Source of the DNA: Anthostomella pinea
Taxonomy: Eukaryota > Ascomycota > Sordariomycetes > Xylariales > Xylariaceae
Direction of reading: 5' to 3'
DNA length: 64,000 nucleotides
Assembly: GCA_963556695.1 (NCBI GenBank)
Contig: CAUWAG010000007.1
Span: 2,728,001-2,792,000, forward strand
A model generated the notes under the pieces. That model ran no database searches, had not been told where the DNA came from, and was given only the letters and a program-made list of their open reading frames with translations. The translations under genes were made by a program, and so were the position numbers. This document shows, one piece after another, positions 20,440-31,577 of this stretch (position 1 is its first letter; every line of letters begins with the position of its first letter).

Positions 20440-23211
20440 GTGGTGGAACTTATCGATCGCATTGACAGATTGTTACTCGTGGTGGTCGTCTCTCGCTCTA
20501 GCACACCTCGGCAAGGTGTGCATTAGATAGCAGATAACCTCAACCACACAGCTGCCACATCTCACCGATTCACTTACAACCGCAACCGACGACCCAGTAA
20601 TGCCAGGCAGCGGCTCTGGGCAACCTGAAGCATCGCAAACGCCGGCAGTTGCCCAGGCGCCTGACGCTGAATCACGGGCAGGACATAGGCGCTTGACCAT
20701 TGCACAAATAGTCCAGTCATAATCATCACGGGAGCCCAATCAGCGCCATTGGACAGTATCGCCGTCACATATTATGCCTTCCAACGTTATTCGGATGTGG
20801 GAGTCTCGGCCAGTGGCTGGGCGCCGAGGATGCCCGTCGAGGTTACGGGATACTCGGCCGTGAACTCGGCCGAAGATAAAAGTCAAAGATAATATTCAAT
20901 ATTTTATTTATTCATTATTTTATTTTCCAGAGAGAAATAGCACACAATATTTCTCGTTGGACACCCTTGGGTCCTTGCCTAATCCGTCACCGAACCTTTC
21001 GTCGTTTGACCAGGGTAACGAACCTGAACTTTGAAGCCTGTACTTGATGCGGTAAACCCTGCCTTGGGAAGGGCATGTATCTACGAGCCTGCTGGCGATC
21101 TCAGAGAAACCCCGTCGCCTTCGCGAAATCGCTCCCTTTTCGCTGCAGTACAGGTACTTCGATACTTGAAACCATCAGTTAAACTCGAATGTTCCTTTCT
21201 TCTCTGCGACGATCAGTCGACAACTCCACCAGCTCCAGGGGCCAGGCCCCCGGTCCGGTCCGCGGAAGGACTGTGGTCCCTCCCGCCTGGGTGGTTCACG
21301 GGGTGAAATACTTCCTGGTCCACAGCGCTGGAGTCGCGCAACCCCTGCATTGCGACGGCTGCGTAGAAGGCCTGCATGGCCCGCGGCGTCACGGGAACAT
21401 GGGCGAACGTATGTCCCTACGCAACAGACACGCATTCTTCTTGCAAGGCATGGATACTGGAACCACACCGGCATTCTGAGAATCTAATTAGGGGCCCTGT
21501 CCGCTTCCAACTTCCAAGCGGTTCGGATTTCTGGAACAACGGTGAACCCATTCGCTCAACGATCAACGATACCTGGCTCTGGCTACCTAGGACGTACATG
21601 TCCCGCACGAAATTCCGGAGCCCAGAGACGAGGAGGGAAGAGGCTGGGAGATTGGAATTAACAAACTGACCAAAGCACGTCACCGGCAAACCTGAACCCA
21701 GGCAGCCCAGGGACGTGGTCCTGGTGAAATTGCGCTGCGGGTGTCAATCGTACCACGTCCACGGGTCGTCGGGGACGCTTCTCCCTAGAAAGGATTTAAT
21801 AGCAGAACGTTCGACAATGAAACGACGTCCCAAGGCCGCGAAAGCTGACGATGGCAATGGTGGAGTCGTTCCCAGCCTGCTGTTTCTCCCCCCACGCAAC
21901 GCCTTGCATGGCCCCATCGAAACCCACCACCCTATCGGTGTGAACCTCTCCCTTGGTACGAGAGTCGCGGAGATGAAAGAATGCCCAGTAACCTGACCAC
22001 CAGTCGTAGCTTTCTGATGCCCTGCGACCCCATCCCTGCCTTGTTCATTGTAAGCTGCTGCTTTGGGGAGTTGACCAGCCTCAGTGCTCACTGGGTACTC
22101 TCACTAGCTAGGATGGAAGTAGACACTGATGCACCCTGGTGCGGCCCGTCATCCTGGCTCGGTAATAACCGTCTTTGGGCGGATTCGCTTTATTAAATTA
22201 TTAGGTCACAGGTGCACGGTAGACTTTATGATCAACGTGGTGGTCTGTAATCTCTATTGAATCCTTGTCGATCCGGGGAGGAACGTGTCGTCGGGACCGT
22301 CGATCCGTCAACGAATGCCAAGTATCCAACGCTCAAGGGATTTCGTCTTAGAGGCATGGGGGAGTCGACGAACTGGTATCGGCTTGCCGGTGTAGGATGA
22401 CCCCCAGTGTCAATATTGCAGACCTTTGAAGGTGTCGATGCCGGCATGGTATTCATCCAGTGCACTAATTGTGACATATAGGACACCGAGCAACGTTCTG
22501 CATCCTTCCACGCCGCCAACGGTCCTCCCTCAAGCAGGAGTTATATCGGCCTCTTTTGCAATCTTGTAGTTATTATTTCTTGACGACTTCATCGTATACC
22601 TATAAGTCACCTCTTTCGATTGTTCATTCGTTCCTGCAGAATCCTACGCGGGATGAACCCATGCGCTGACACCAAGGCTTCCTTCCTCCATGCACGATCC
22701 CGTCCCTCCCACCGGAAAATGTTATCACAAAAACGCATTACTCACAAACCTGGGAAGATGATGGGGGTCACGATCCCTGGGGGTTTTGGGATCCCACCGT
22801 GCCACCACTGCACGCAGCGGCTGGGGGGCCCCTGATTCGGCCCGTTGCTTTGACTTCTGACAGGCAACGTGTTTCCCAGGCTGGCCTGAACGTGGAGGCT
22901 AGCGGCGCCGGCGGCGGTGAAGGCTGTTGCAGAAGATGACGGGACCGAAGCTGTTCACCCCCACGAGAAATGCTTTATGCAGCTTCCGTTTTGCGCCAGG
23001 TGGTGATCAGGTCAAGGTCAGGCCTTGCTGCGCGTGCGAGCCTTCGCTATTATACCTCACGCTCCTTTGCGTCGGATGGGCCTGTGATAGGCTCTCTCAC
23101 TGACCGAGTCCCCTTTTTGGGCCTCGAGGCTTCCATCCACTTCTGGGGTGTACGTCTGGTGTTGGTATAATACTGCTGCTATGCTTCGTACACTACATCA
23201 GATCAAGTCAT

Positions 23212-23416
23212 TACCGTATTTACTGGTACCATTCATTCCGAGTCCTCCCTGCTAGCGCGAGTGGCTTGCGTGCAAAAATCAGACCACCAGCCGCATCGCT
23301 TTATAAGAGATAATATCGATAAGAAGCCACTTAAGGCTGGTGAGGCTCTTTTCCGCACGCAAGCCACTCGCGCTAGCAGGGGGGACTCAAGATGAATGGT
23401 ACCAGTAATTACGGTA
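23212..23416. mobile_element. MITE-like palindromic element
   Basis: Left arm (23212-23275) and right arm (23345-23416) are inverted complements over about 62 bp with few mismatches. They share TACCGTA at the tips, then TTACTGGTACCATTCAT, then CTGCTAGCGCGAGTGGCTTG toward the inside. The inner part also pairs (ACCAGCC with GGCTGGT), so the whole 205 bp can fold into one hairpin. There is no coding capacity. Tips begin with TA, which would fit a TA-targeting (Tc1/mariner-like) parent, but that assignment is inference. Confidence 0.85.
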
Positions 23417-24655
23417 CTGCATGATGTCCTTATCCCTACATGGGTTGTGGACCACGTGTGGAGTAACAAGCAACGTGAGGACTACGGTGTAATGACAGCC
23501 ACTCTCTGAAGAAGAGCATCTCCTGGTGTCCTAGTGACTGACGATAGTTCATGGCCCATGTCTTCGTCACCTGTGCGTATATTATTATTATATTTACGCT
23601 TAGGGACCAGGCGGCTTTGATTAGACCGAGATCAATAGCACTTGCGACATATGCAGAGTAAGCAAGGTGGCGAAGCAGATGTTCCGGGAGGACTTGTATC
23701 GTGACATGGTACCGGGTCGATCTCTTCGTGCAGCTGGGGGTTGATAAGTTAGGGGTATAGTAGCTAAAGCTATAACGCAGGGTATGCGTCATGACGAAGG
23801 ATTCAGCACCTGGGATTAGATACCTACGGATACTATGGCTTCTTTTATTTAACCACTGTTAAAATACATTTAATCATTTTTATTGATGGTAGAATTCTGC
23901 CAGTGAATGCAGCATGGTTTGACGGTCCGAGTCCCACATCTTGGCCGGCACGACATGCACCGGGACGCAAGGTCATGGCATTCCTCCTGGGCGAATCTAC
24001 TGATCGGTTTCGTTTAAGGTTTCCCGGTATTTGGGTAATGGCGGGACTCTTCGAATGAGAATCATGCAACAATAGACCAATTTTTCTCTCGGTGATCAAT
24101 GGCATCACGCAACTCGCGTCCGTTATGATGTTGGAGTGTTCGGACAGCCAGATAACGATCTCAATGGATAGAGATATGCTCGGAGAATGCGGCTGGAAAC
24201 ATTAGGTTGAATCACATGTCGAGTCTTGCACCTCGGTCCTCAAGGAAGGTCTGCTTATCCGTCTCTGACAGTGACATCGCTCCCGGCGTTTGGGCCATAA
24301 GCGGTCAGCATCTATGTCTGCCAACGAAGCGGCGTTCCACGCATTCCATGGCTCCACGCTTCGGGGTAACATTGTCCGTGCAAGGTACAGACCTGGACTG
24401 GAAGGGAGGTTGCATCAGCCTCCAGGGCATGCATGCTGCATTCAGGTACATGACAGTGGGTCTCCGAAACTGTAACGTTATCGCGAAACACACCTTCGGC
24501 CAAATACCTGAAGCTGCCAGGGCTGTCCGTCCGAAGTCACTTCGGACGTTTCCTCGTGAGGGTCCTGTTCCTGACTCGGTAAATTGTAATGAGACAAATC
24601 AACGGCTGGCCATGGCGGGTGGGCGGGTGGAGAAGGGTGGCACGCCAAGCGCCTC

Positions 24656-24785
24656 TCAGACCTTCTGGAAGTCCCGGCGGAAGTCAGCCCCGCCCACCCA
24701 CGTTTCGTGGGCATATGCGCCATGGCCGGCAAATCAACAAACACCCATGCCATCCGGAAGGCATACCCAGCGGCCCTTGGTCTGA
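24656..24785. mobile_element. Small repeat element, copy A (130 bp)
   Basis: Bounded by TCAGACC on the left and GGTCTGA on the right. It shares AAGTCAGCCCCGCC, ACGTTTCGTGGGC, ATATGCGCCATGG, TCCGGAAGGCATACCC and GGCCCTTGGTCTGACA with copy B at 28110-28283. It carries a perfect hairpin CCCACG-TTT-CGTGGG. It lacks a 27-bp segment present in copy B. No coding capacity. Confidence 0.85.
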
Positions 24786-25221
24786 CAGTGACAGCTATCA
24801 AACCATTGCCTGGTGGGGGGCTCTTGTCCTGACATTTGGCACGTTAGGGGTGACATCCGAGGGCATTCACACCGATGGCAATCTCTGCATCCCAAGCATC
24901 ATAATTATGAGCATTTCATTCACCAGGGCGTGATTCAGCAAAAGTAACTCATCAAGATACTGTACCTAGTACCTGCAAGCACATTCGTCAAAGACAGAGG
25001 CATGTGCACGGACCATGTTGAGATTCAGGGGTTCAGGGGTTCAAGGCAATTTTACCAAATCCATTTTATCGTTGTATAGAACTAGCTTGAAAAAGAGCTT
25101 TCCTTCCGCTCAAGAGGCAGTCGAGTAACTATAGGTGTTGAGGCCAGACAGTTCCGTCTCATCCAGCTTCCTCAGTGGCCCAATACACCAAACAACTAGG
25201 TGCCCCCGGATATTGTTGACT

Positions 25222-26455
25222 TCACAAGTGGTCGTCAATCCCCAAGACCCGCATTTTCAGCAGGTCCTCTGAGACGATGCGCTCGCGGTGGCTCTCGAGC
25301 TCTTCCATGTCCCACTGCGCGTTGATGAAGCGGCCGCTGAGGTATTTAGCGCGGGGGAGGGTGAGGTAGAGGGCCGTGGCGGCAGGGAGAGCAGCTGGAA
25401 GCAACGGGTTAGTTTTGGCAAGTGGGCAGCACGGTGGTCATTGATGGGTGTGGTGAGGTACTCACGTGTATCTTTGAAGTTCTTGCGAAGCCACTCCGGT
25501 GCGGCATCGGCGACTTTGGTCCCTGGGACTCCGCCGGGATAAAAAGCAATTGCAACGACGCCTTGGGAAGCGTAGTCTGTTGTATTGTCAGGCGCTGCGA
25601 GGTGTGGGGATTTGGTCGCGTGGTATTTATTCCGGGGTTGGGGTGGGAGAGAGGGAAAGGAAACAAGGAAAGTCGGATTAGATGTATACCTTTGTCAATG
25701 AACTCGGCGAGTCTGGAGGTTAAACGTATTAGTATACAAGAGGGTGTAGATAAATTCAGAGCGCTGACCTGTTCATAGCCGGTTTGGAGACCCGGTATGC
25801 GCTCATGCCCTCAGCAGTGACATATGAAGAGCGCGAGGAGACGTTGAGAACGAAACCGGGGCCGCCTTTAAGTAACTTCAGGAACTCGCAAGTAACCATG
25901 TATGTGCCGCGAACGTTGATTTCTTGCACTTGTTAATCTCCTGCAAGATGCGTGACGTGTTCCCAAGGAGTAACGTACGAAAGCCATCCACCACTTCTGG
26001 AAGTCGGTCTTCGCCAGTAGGTTGATATCTCCCGTGAACCCAGCGTTGTTGACGAGAATGTCAATTTTGCCAGCCCTCTGGAAAAGGTTTGCGACGGCTT
26101 CGGGGTCGGTGATGTCGGTTGGGACGCAGAGCACGCGGCATTTGGGCGATTCGGCTTCGATGCTGGCTTTGGACTTCTCAAGGTCTTTAGCGTTTCTACC
26201 GGCGAGGACGATGGAATCCGCCCCTGCCGGGCGAAATGGATGGCGAAATGCTGAGATATGCCCACAGTTTAGTCAGATGTAAGGGGGATGTGGATGATGA
26301 GAAGCGATTCGGATATAAAACTGTACCTCTCCAAAGCCAGATCCGGCTCCCGTAACGAGGACACTCTTTCCTACAGCGGCGTCCTTGGTGCCAGCATTGG
26401 GAGAAATGAAGTCATAGACATCGTGTCTCGTGGGCTTGATTGGAAGAGCGTCCAT
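25222..26455 (-). pseudogene. Short-chain dehydrogenase/reductase (SDR) with two apparent one-base losses
   Basis: NAD(P)-dependent oxidoreductase of the classical SDR fold. Exons read 26455-26327, 26250-25979, about 25928-25769, 25712-25690 (23 bp), 25576-25466 and 25394-25222. Recognisable parts are the cofactor motif VLVTGAGSGFGE, AGRNAKDLEKS, DITDPEAV, ILVNNAGFTGD, NVSSRSSYV, the active-site YRVSK and FYPGGVPGTKVAD, ending KMRVLGIDDHL, about 300 residues in all. Two defects stand out. Near 26227 the frame jumps between HFAIHFAR and AGADSIVLAGRN as if one G is missing. At the donor near 25979 the phase after WWMAF does not fit the next exon (EINVRGTYMV) by one base. Either the gene is dead or the sequence has two homopolymer-type errors; everything else, including the catalytic tetrad region, looks well kept. 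The substrate is unknown. Confidence 0.88.
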
Positions 26456-27067
26456 AATGTAATGTCGTAGGCTATGAGTGGACGGACGTTGGATATGTTA
26501 GAAAGGGGGAAAGGAGGATTGCAGAGCAAAGTTGATTTTGGTTATATGCGCTCAACCTCTTTAAGTCTGTATCGGCCATGAGCCTAAGCCCGCCGCCAAC
26601 TGAGCTGACCAAGCATTTATGTTTGTTTCACGTAAATATGACTTGATTCACCTGAACCTGGAAGGTGAGGCTTAGGCTTGTGGAACATGGAAGTTCGTAT
26701 GTTCCCTCGGGCTTCGCGACCTGAGGTGAGGCCGCGAGACCAGAATGCTGAACAATCAGCCCTTTGACTGAACGGCGGACTTACTGGAGTTACGAGACCA
26801 GACTCTACCCAGACTTGAGGTTACAATGGACCGCGTATGCGGGCTGAATAGGAGCAAGCCAACCAACCAAACACCCAACCAATCATACGCCCGAAGCTGC
26901 ATGATCCTCTCGGCGCGAATAAGGCTGGCGAGCCAACCTGACTTTGCCATGATGCTCGAGTCAAGCATTCCCGCAGCCGCTTAAGCCAGGAGATGTTGTA
27001 AGACTGTTGCGTCGACGTTTCCGACGGATCGTGCAGTGGAGGGCTTTTATGCCCACCAAGCTATTCA
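26456..27067. other. Divergent interval between the SDR gene and the MFS remnant
   Basis: The first 90 bp read like a leader for the SDR gene (pyrimidine-rich on the minus strand). No other gene is seen. The MFS remnant begins abruptly near 27068 with no N-terminal part. Confidence 0.5.
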
Positions 27068-27846
27068 ATTAGCTTTGACCTGCGCCGGCCGATATACTTG
27101 GTGTCCATCACCTTATTCCTGATCTGGCTGGCGTCCGAAGCAGCAGGCAAGAACATTGCCACCATGCTGGTCGGAAGATTCCTGTGCGGATTGTCCGGAA
27201 GCGCCTTCATGGCCGTCGCGGGCGGCACCGTCGAGACCTGTTCAACCGGGAACAGCTACAGGCTCCCATGGTCATGTTCACCGCCACGGGGTTCGTCGGC
27301 CCCTCGGTTGGTCCCGTGGTCGGCGGGTTCATCAACCAGTACACCTGGTGGCGATGGACCTTCTACGTCTTGATCATCTGGTTCGCCATCGACCTGGTCC
27401 TGATCGCGCCTGCTGGTCCCGGAGACGTACCACCCCGTGCTGCTGCGGAACTAAGCCCGGAAGCAGCACAAGGACACGGGGGAAGGAAAGTGGACTGCGC
27501 CCATCGAGAACATGGACAAGTCGATCTTGCGGACATCGTCACGGCGATGAGGAGGCCCTTTGAGCTCCTGGTCTTCGAGCCCATGTGCCTGAACCTCTGC
27601 ATACTTTCCGCACTCCTGCTCCGCATCGTCTACCCGGTCTTCGGGGCCTTTGGCGTCGTATTCACGGGTAACTATGGGTTGTCCTCTCGCAGCTGGGCCT
27701 GACTTTCTTGGGCCTCTTTGTGGGCATGAGATGCAGTGCTGCGTGTCACCCGATCGTACATAGGAACTATGTGCGATTGGTCAAGTAGAGGGAGGCGGCT
27801 ACGGGAGAGATTGGTAGCTCTGAGCCCGAGTACCGTTTGCCACCCG
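27068..27846 (+). pseudogene. MFS drug/polyamine-type (DHA1) transporter, multiply broken remnant
   Basis: Middle part of a 12-TM major facilitator of the Tpo/Flr-like DHA1 group. Readable pieces are RRPIYLVSITLFLIWLASEA, MLVGRFLCGLSGSAFMAVAGGTV, then after a frameshift near 27232 DLFNREQLQAPM, GFVGPSVGPVVGGFINQYTW and WRWTFYVLIIWF. After a second shift near 27415 LVPETYHPVLLRN is followed by an in-frame TAA (27451-27453) and KWTAPIENMDKSILR. A third shift leads to RRPFELLVFEPMCLNLC, and a later one to LGLTFLGLFVGM, RNYVRLVK, a TAG and SEPEYRLPPA. Both ends of the protein are missing. At least four frameshifts and two stops make it non-functional. It is divergent from the SDR gene, a common pairing in fungal detoxification or metabolite loci. 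Confidence 0.92.
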
Positions 27847-28109
27847 CCGTAAGTAATCCTTGCGTTGCCTGGCGTCGTTGGGCAATACAGCTCTCCTCGC
27901 TCGTCATGAAATTCCTAGGTCAACCTCGAGGGCAGTGCGAATCCCGGCTGCGACAATCGGACGTGGCATAGGTAGGTATCTCGAGGAAAAGCCGCCGAGG
28001 AGACAACGGGCTCAACTCTGCTGTGTGCGAGTGACGACTGGTGTAAGTGCAAGACGTATACGGGCAGCTGGCAACGGATGGAAATGGCGATGGTAATCAA
28101 ACCCTGCTC

Positions 28110-28283
28110 TCAGACCTTCTAGAAGTACCGGCCCGGCGGGAAAGTCAGCCCCGCCCGCCACGTTTCGTGGGCGTGCGCTCGCGGTCAGGTGAGCTTGGAA
28201 TATGCGCCATGGGCCCATGGCCGGCAAAGCACACCACCCAACCCATGACCTCCGGAAGGCATACCCGGTGGCCCTTGGTCTGA
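28110..28283. mobile_element. Small repeat element, copy B (174 bp)
   Basis: Same orientation and same ends (TCAGACC, GGTCTGA) as copy A at 24656-24785, with most of the inside alignable. It keeps the CCACG-TTT-CGTGG hairpin, carries a 27-bp segment absent from copy A after CGTGGGC, and an extra 8 bp that makes ATGGGCCCAT. Together the copies flank the SDR and MFS genes. Confidence 0.85.
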
Positions 28284-29092
28284 CACAGCGACACGACAGA
28301 ACCCACCTCTGAACCCTGGTTGTCGTGGGTGAATATTCCAAGCAGATAATATGCGTTTCGAATTTATCTCGTTGAATATTCTGCTGGGCAGATACCGCAC
28401 CCGTGAAGAGGCTTCTTCCCTAGGATAATGTTCCGATGGATTCCAACCTGCCAATCGCAGCAGGGACGACGAGTGAGTGAAGGACTTCTGCACTTGTTCT
28501 TCTCGATAGGTACGACGTACTTACCTTGGAGCATCACCTGTTCAAGCCTTGAATAACCCACAAGACTCTGTCCAAATCCTCGTTCTCAAGGCGTCTTTAC
28601 GTCCTTGAGCTTGGGTTTCCCGAAGACCTCGGCGGATGTCCCAATCTGGCATTCCAATGCCAGACCCGCTGGACGAGGATAGCAGTCAAGGCGGGACCAG
28701 ATGAAGTCTGGAGAAATGTAATTTCCGACCGGTATCTCCAGCCGGAGAACAGCGGTACTATATCCTGATAACGCAAAATCAACGAGAGGATAAAATAAAC
28801 AATAAAATCACAAAGGGACCCCGTCTCTCAGCATTGTTCCAAATGACCAGGGAGGGATATGACACCCGGACAAAAGGCGTACCGTACCATGGCTCCCGCT
28901 CGCCTAGCCAGGCAAAACTCTTCGCCGGTCGGTGAGACCTGTCAACCATCAGCCTCGGTGACACAAGCCAATCGCGGGAATGATGTCCCAACTCTGACAG
29001 TGGAAGATAACAAAGCCCCAGTCCCCGGATCCGCGAGGGGCGCGCCGCGGCGGGACTGCTGCCCCGTGATGACATGTCGATGCGGCGCACAG

Positions 29093-29116
29093 GGCTCATC
29101 GGCTCATCGGCTCATC
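29093..29116. repeat. Tandem repeat (GGCTCATC)3
   Basis: Three exact head-to-tail 8-bp units. Confidence 0.9.
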
Positions 29117-29290
29117 GGGAGCTGCGCTCGTGTGGTGCTTTGTCGTCGCATCAGATTTGTTTCGAAACACTTGTCCGTTATCATATGTACATGTAGCAGG
29201 ACCTGCCACAGGTACATGAGCCGCACTCGCTGCTGATTGGTGGCATGGACATGCCGGATACTACTGAGCAGCAGGAGAAAGAAGCCGGCT

Positions 29291-29320
29291 GCCGATGCCG
29301 ATGCCGATGCCGATGCCGGT
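29291..29320. repeat. Hexanucleotide microsatellite (GCCGAT)n
   Basis: Four exact GCCGAT units followed by a degenerate GCCGGT unit. Confidence 0.9.
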
Positions 29321-29697
29321 GCTGGTCACTGTGTCTGCAGTTAGCTGTCCCGTTTCCGTTTGGCTGCGCCATCCTCAGGGTAAACACTAATCGGTAAGTG
29401 GCACGACTTGAAGAGCTGTGCCGTTTGTGAGATCAGAGCGAAGCCAGATGTGCGACGGCCACTTGGGCGTTGCGTGCCTTGCCTATCAAGTTACACTGAA
29501 GAGCAAGCGACGGACATATATAGATGATTATTCGTCGGAACAATTGCCTGACGATGTGACAACGGACCGACTAGTAGTTGTCTAAGTCATCGTCAGCTAG
29601 CCGGAGGTTGTATAGCGCATACATATCCTCCATTTAGGTACTCACCTTTGATCTATCTCTCTGCAACTTTGCGAAAGGAGGTGAACGGACCGTGACG

Positions 29698-29735
29698 AGG
29701 TAACACAGCCATCATGTGGGTGATCGGTGTTACCT
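29698..29735. repeat. Inverted repeat, 9-bp perfect arms
   Basis: AGGTAACAC (29698-29706) and GTGTTACCT (29727-29735) are exact complements around a 20-bp loop, about 350 bp upstream of the gene at 30090. Confidence 0.8.
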
Positions 29736-30089
29736 AGGTAAGATATTTAATTCATTCATGAATCAATTGGCGCCCTCAAGCTCAACCTGAGTGAGTCGTG
29801 CGACTCGTGCGCGACGTCATAGGGGGTATGCCGGCCAACCCCGCCAGAACCCTGTTTTGCGGCGGCGAAATCCCCCTCCCTGTCTTCACAAGCCACTTTT
29901 CAGGTTGCAACGAGGACGATACTACGCAAAGAGGAACACACTCTGAGTGGGATGAGGCTGATAACGAAGCACCCGAAAACTCTCTCTTCATCCCCCTGAA
30001 TGCTACCACAAACCATCTTTACCACCGCCACTCACTCACTTCCGCCGTCGCTAGGGGTCGTCACTTCCGTCCTCCACCCCCACCCAGCC

Positions 30090-30602
30090 ATGGCCGACAA
30101 GCCAGAGGAGGAGGGCAAGGCCGGGGAGGGAGAAGGGGCCAAGGGGTTCGCGTCGACAAAGGAGAAGCTGATGTCCGAGATCAGCAAGAAGATCGAGGAG
30201 TCCAAGAGCATGCAGGCCGAATCCATGGACCTGCACAGGCAGGCCGAGGAGGCCGTCGACCCCAAGATCAAGGAGGACCTCGACTTCAAGGCCAAGCAGC
30301 TCGACAAGACGGCCACCAAACTGCTCAAGACGGCGAAGCGCCTCGAGAAGGGCTGGCTGCAGGGCGGGGCCGCCGGCGCGGGGCTCGGCACCGGCATCGC
30401 CGCCGGCCTGGGCATGACCGTCGGCTCCCTCGTCACGGGCCTCGTCGCCATCCCCACCACGGGACTGGGCATCGTCATCGGCGCCGGCACGGGCCTGGTC
30501 CACGGGCCCTGGGTCAAGTTTACCGAGGCTTTCACCAAGGACGATGTGGACGAGATCGATAAGGAGGCCGAGGAGGAGGCGCAGCGCATTGCGGAGGGGT
30601 GA
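30090..30602 (+). CDS. Small protein with coiled coil and glycine-zipper membrane hairpin
   Basis: A single exon of 170 residues with start context CAGCCATGGCC; an in-frame ATG-like extension upstream to 30000 is rejected as leader. Residues 1-20 are acidic and Gly-rich. Residues 22-88 form a charged helix or coiled coil (STKEKLMSEISKKIEES and on to KLLKTAKRLEKGW). Residues 90-138 are a hydrophobic stretch with repeated small-xxx-small spacing (GAAGAGLGTGIAAGLGMTVG, then GLGIVIGAGTGLVHGP), the glycine-zipper pattern that packs membrane helices, interrupted by an IPTT turn. The C-terminus is acidic (DDVDEIDKEAEEEAQ). This is probably a small membrane-associated protein widespread in filamentous fungi; function unknown. 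It appears intact although its neighbours are decayed, with GC-rich third positions as in the active genes of the window. Confidence 0.82.
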   Translation: MADKPEEEGKAGEGEGAKGFASTKEKLMSEISKKIEESKSMQAESMDLHRQAEEAVDPKIKEDLDFKAKQLDKTATKLLKTAKRLEKGWLQGGAAGAGLGTGIAAGLGMTVGSLVTGLVAIPTTGLGIVIGAGTGLVHGPWVKFTEAFTKDDVDEIDKEAEEEAQRIAEG

Positions 30603-31577
30603 GGGGGCTCATGCACTCATCGGGAATAACTGGGAAAGGCATAGGACGGGAGCATGGGTACTGGTATGAGGGTTGGGTATTGAGTATTGATTCGCTGTAC
30701 GATTCTGGCATTTCGTCACGCACATCATGGGAGAAGCATATACGGAAGCAGCGGTAGCAGTGTTGGGTATTGGTTCATTGTAGGATTCTGTTATTTCTTC
30801 ACGCACAACATGGGAAGCATCTATTGGATATTGTTGGGCTGTCTGGGTTTCGGTCAAGTTGAAGCAGAATGGATTAGCCTGCAGCAGCAAAAGCAGCGAG
30901 CTGGCGTGTACGAAAAGAAATGGTTCAATGCTGTCTGTCACTCCCCGTTCGTTTGCAAACTCTAAGTCTGTCTCTCGATATACCGTCCGCCACGTGTTCA
31001 TTGCCATGGGCCTGGTGTGACCATCAAGGGCATGCGTCCATCGTGCAAGGCGTTCCCATACCGTTCACGCATTTCCTTGCCACCATCTTCGATGAAGGTA
31101 ACCTGCACAAGCTTGCGAGACAAGCCTTTCGTTAGTATTTCTCTATCATTCTTTTCTACGGGGCCTGCCTGTTCCACGGTTTGGAGAGCTTGCCGATGAC
31201 AAATTCGACCATGCGAAAGCAGTGCAAGGAGTTGTAGCAGTCTTGTCAGAATATGTGCTCAGCGCTTATTATGAGCTATCATGAGCAGTCTATTGGTCAT
31301 CCAATGTGATCACTTAATAGCTGTCGAAGGTCACTTTCCTGGCTATTTAAGTGTAAAGGTACCCCCTTCAGCTAACTTTGGTCCCTTTCAATATAGACCA
31401 TTCTGATATCTCCCAAGGTTGCAAAGTCAACCTGGAGGCGCCGAACCACATCATTTCTACCCAAAAAGACCCCAGTGCCGCAATCACTGCCGAAGATTAT
31501 CGCTTCGGGCATGATAAGTTAAAGCGAGTCAAGCAACTCGGCCTCTCATAGGTAGCGATTTACGATTTATTTTATTA
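30603..31577. other. Intergenic region with no gene seen
   Basis: Two similar pieces, GGGTATTGAGTATTGATTC and GTTGGGTATTGGTTCATTG with TACGATTCTG/TAGGATTCTG and TTTCGTCACGCACA/TTTCTTCACGCACA, recur about 100 bp apart (about 30672-30735 and 30762-30810), suggesting a local duplication. No conserved coding region. Confidence 0.5.

Larger units (their letters stand above)
20440..25221. other. 4.8-kb accessory region with small repeats, no supported gene
   Basis: Begins with ordinary 3' flank, then a short AT-rich tract (about 20885-20930). It contains a palindromic MITE-like element at 23212-23416 and one copy of a second small element at 24656-24785. The open frames are short and mutually overlapping; none shows conserved motifs. 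Confidence 0.55.
27847..30089. other. 2.2-kb region with repeat copy B and microsatellites, no gene
   Basis: Holds the small element copy B (28110-28283), a GGCTCATC triplicate (29093-29116), a GCCGAT microsatellite (29291-29314) and an inverted repeat AGGTAACAC/GTGTTACCT (29698-29735). No coding region is supported. Confidence 0.55.
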
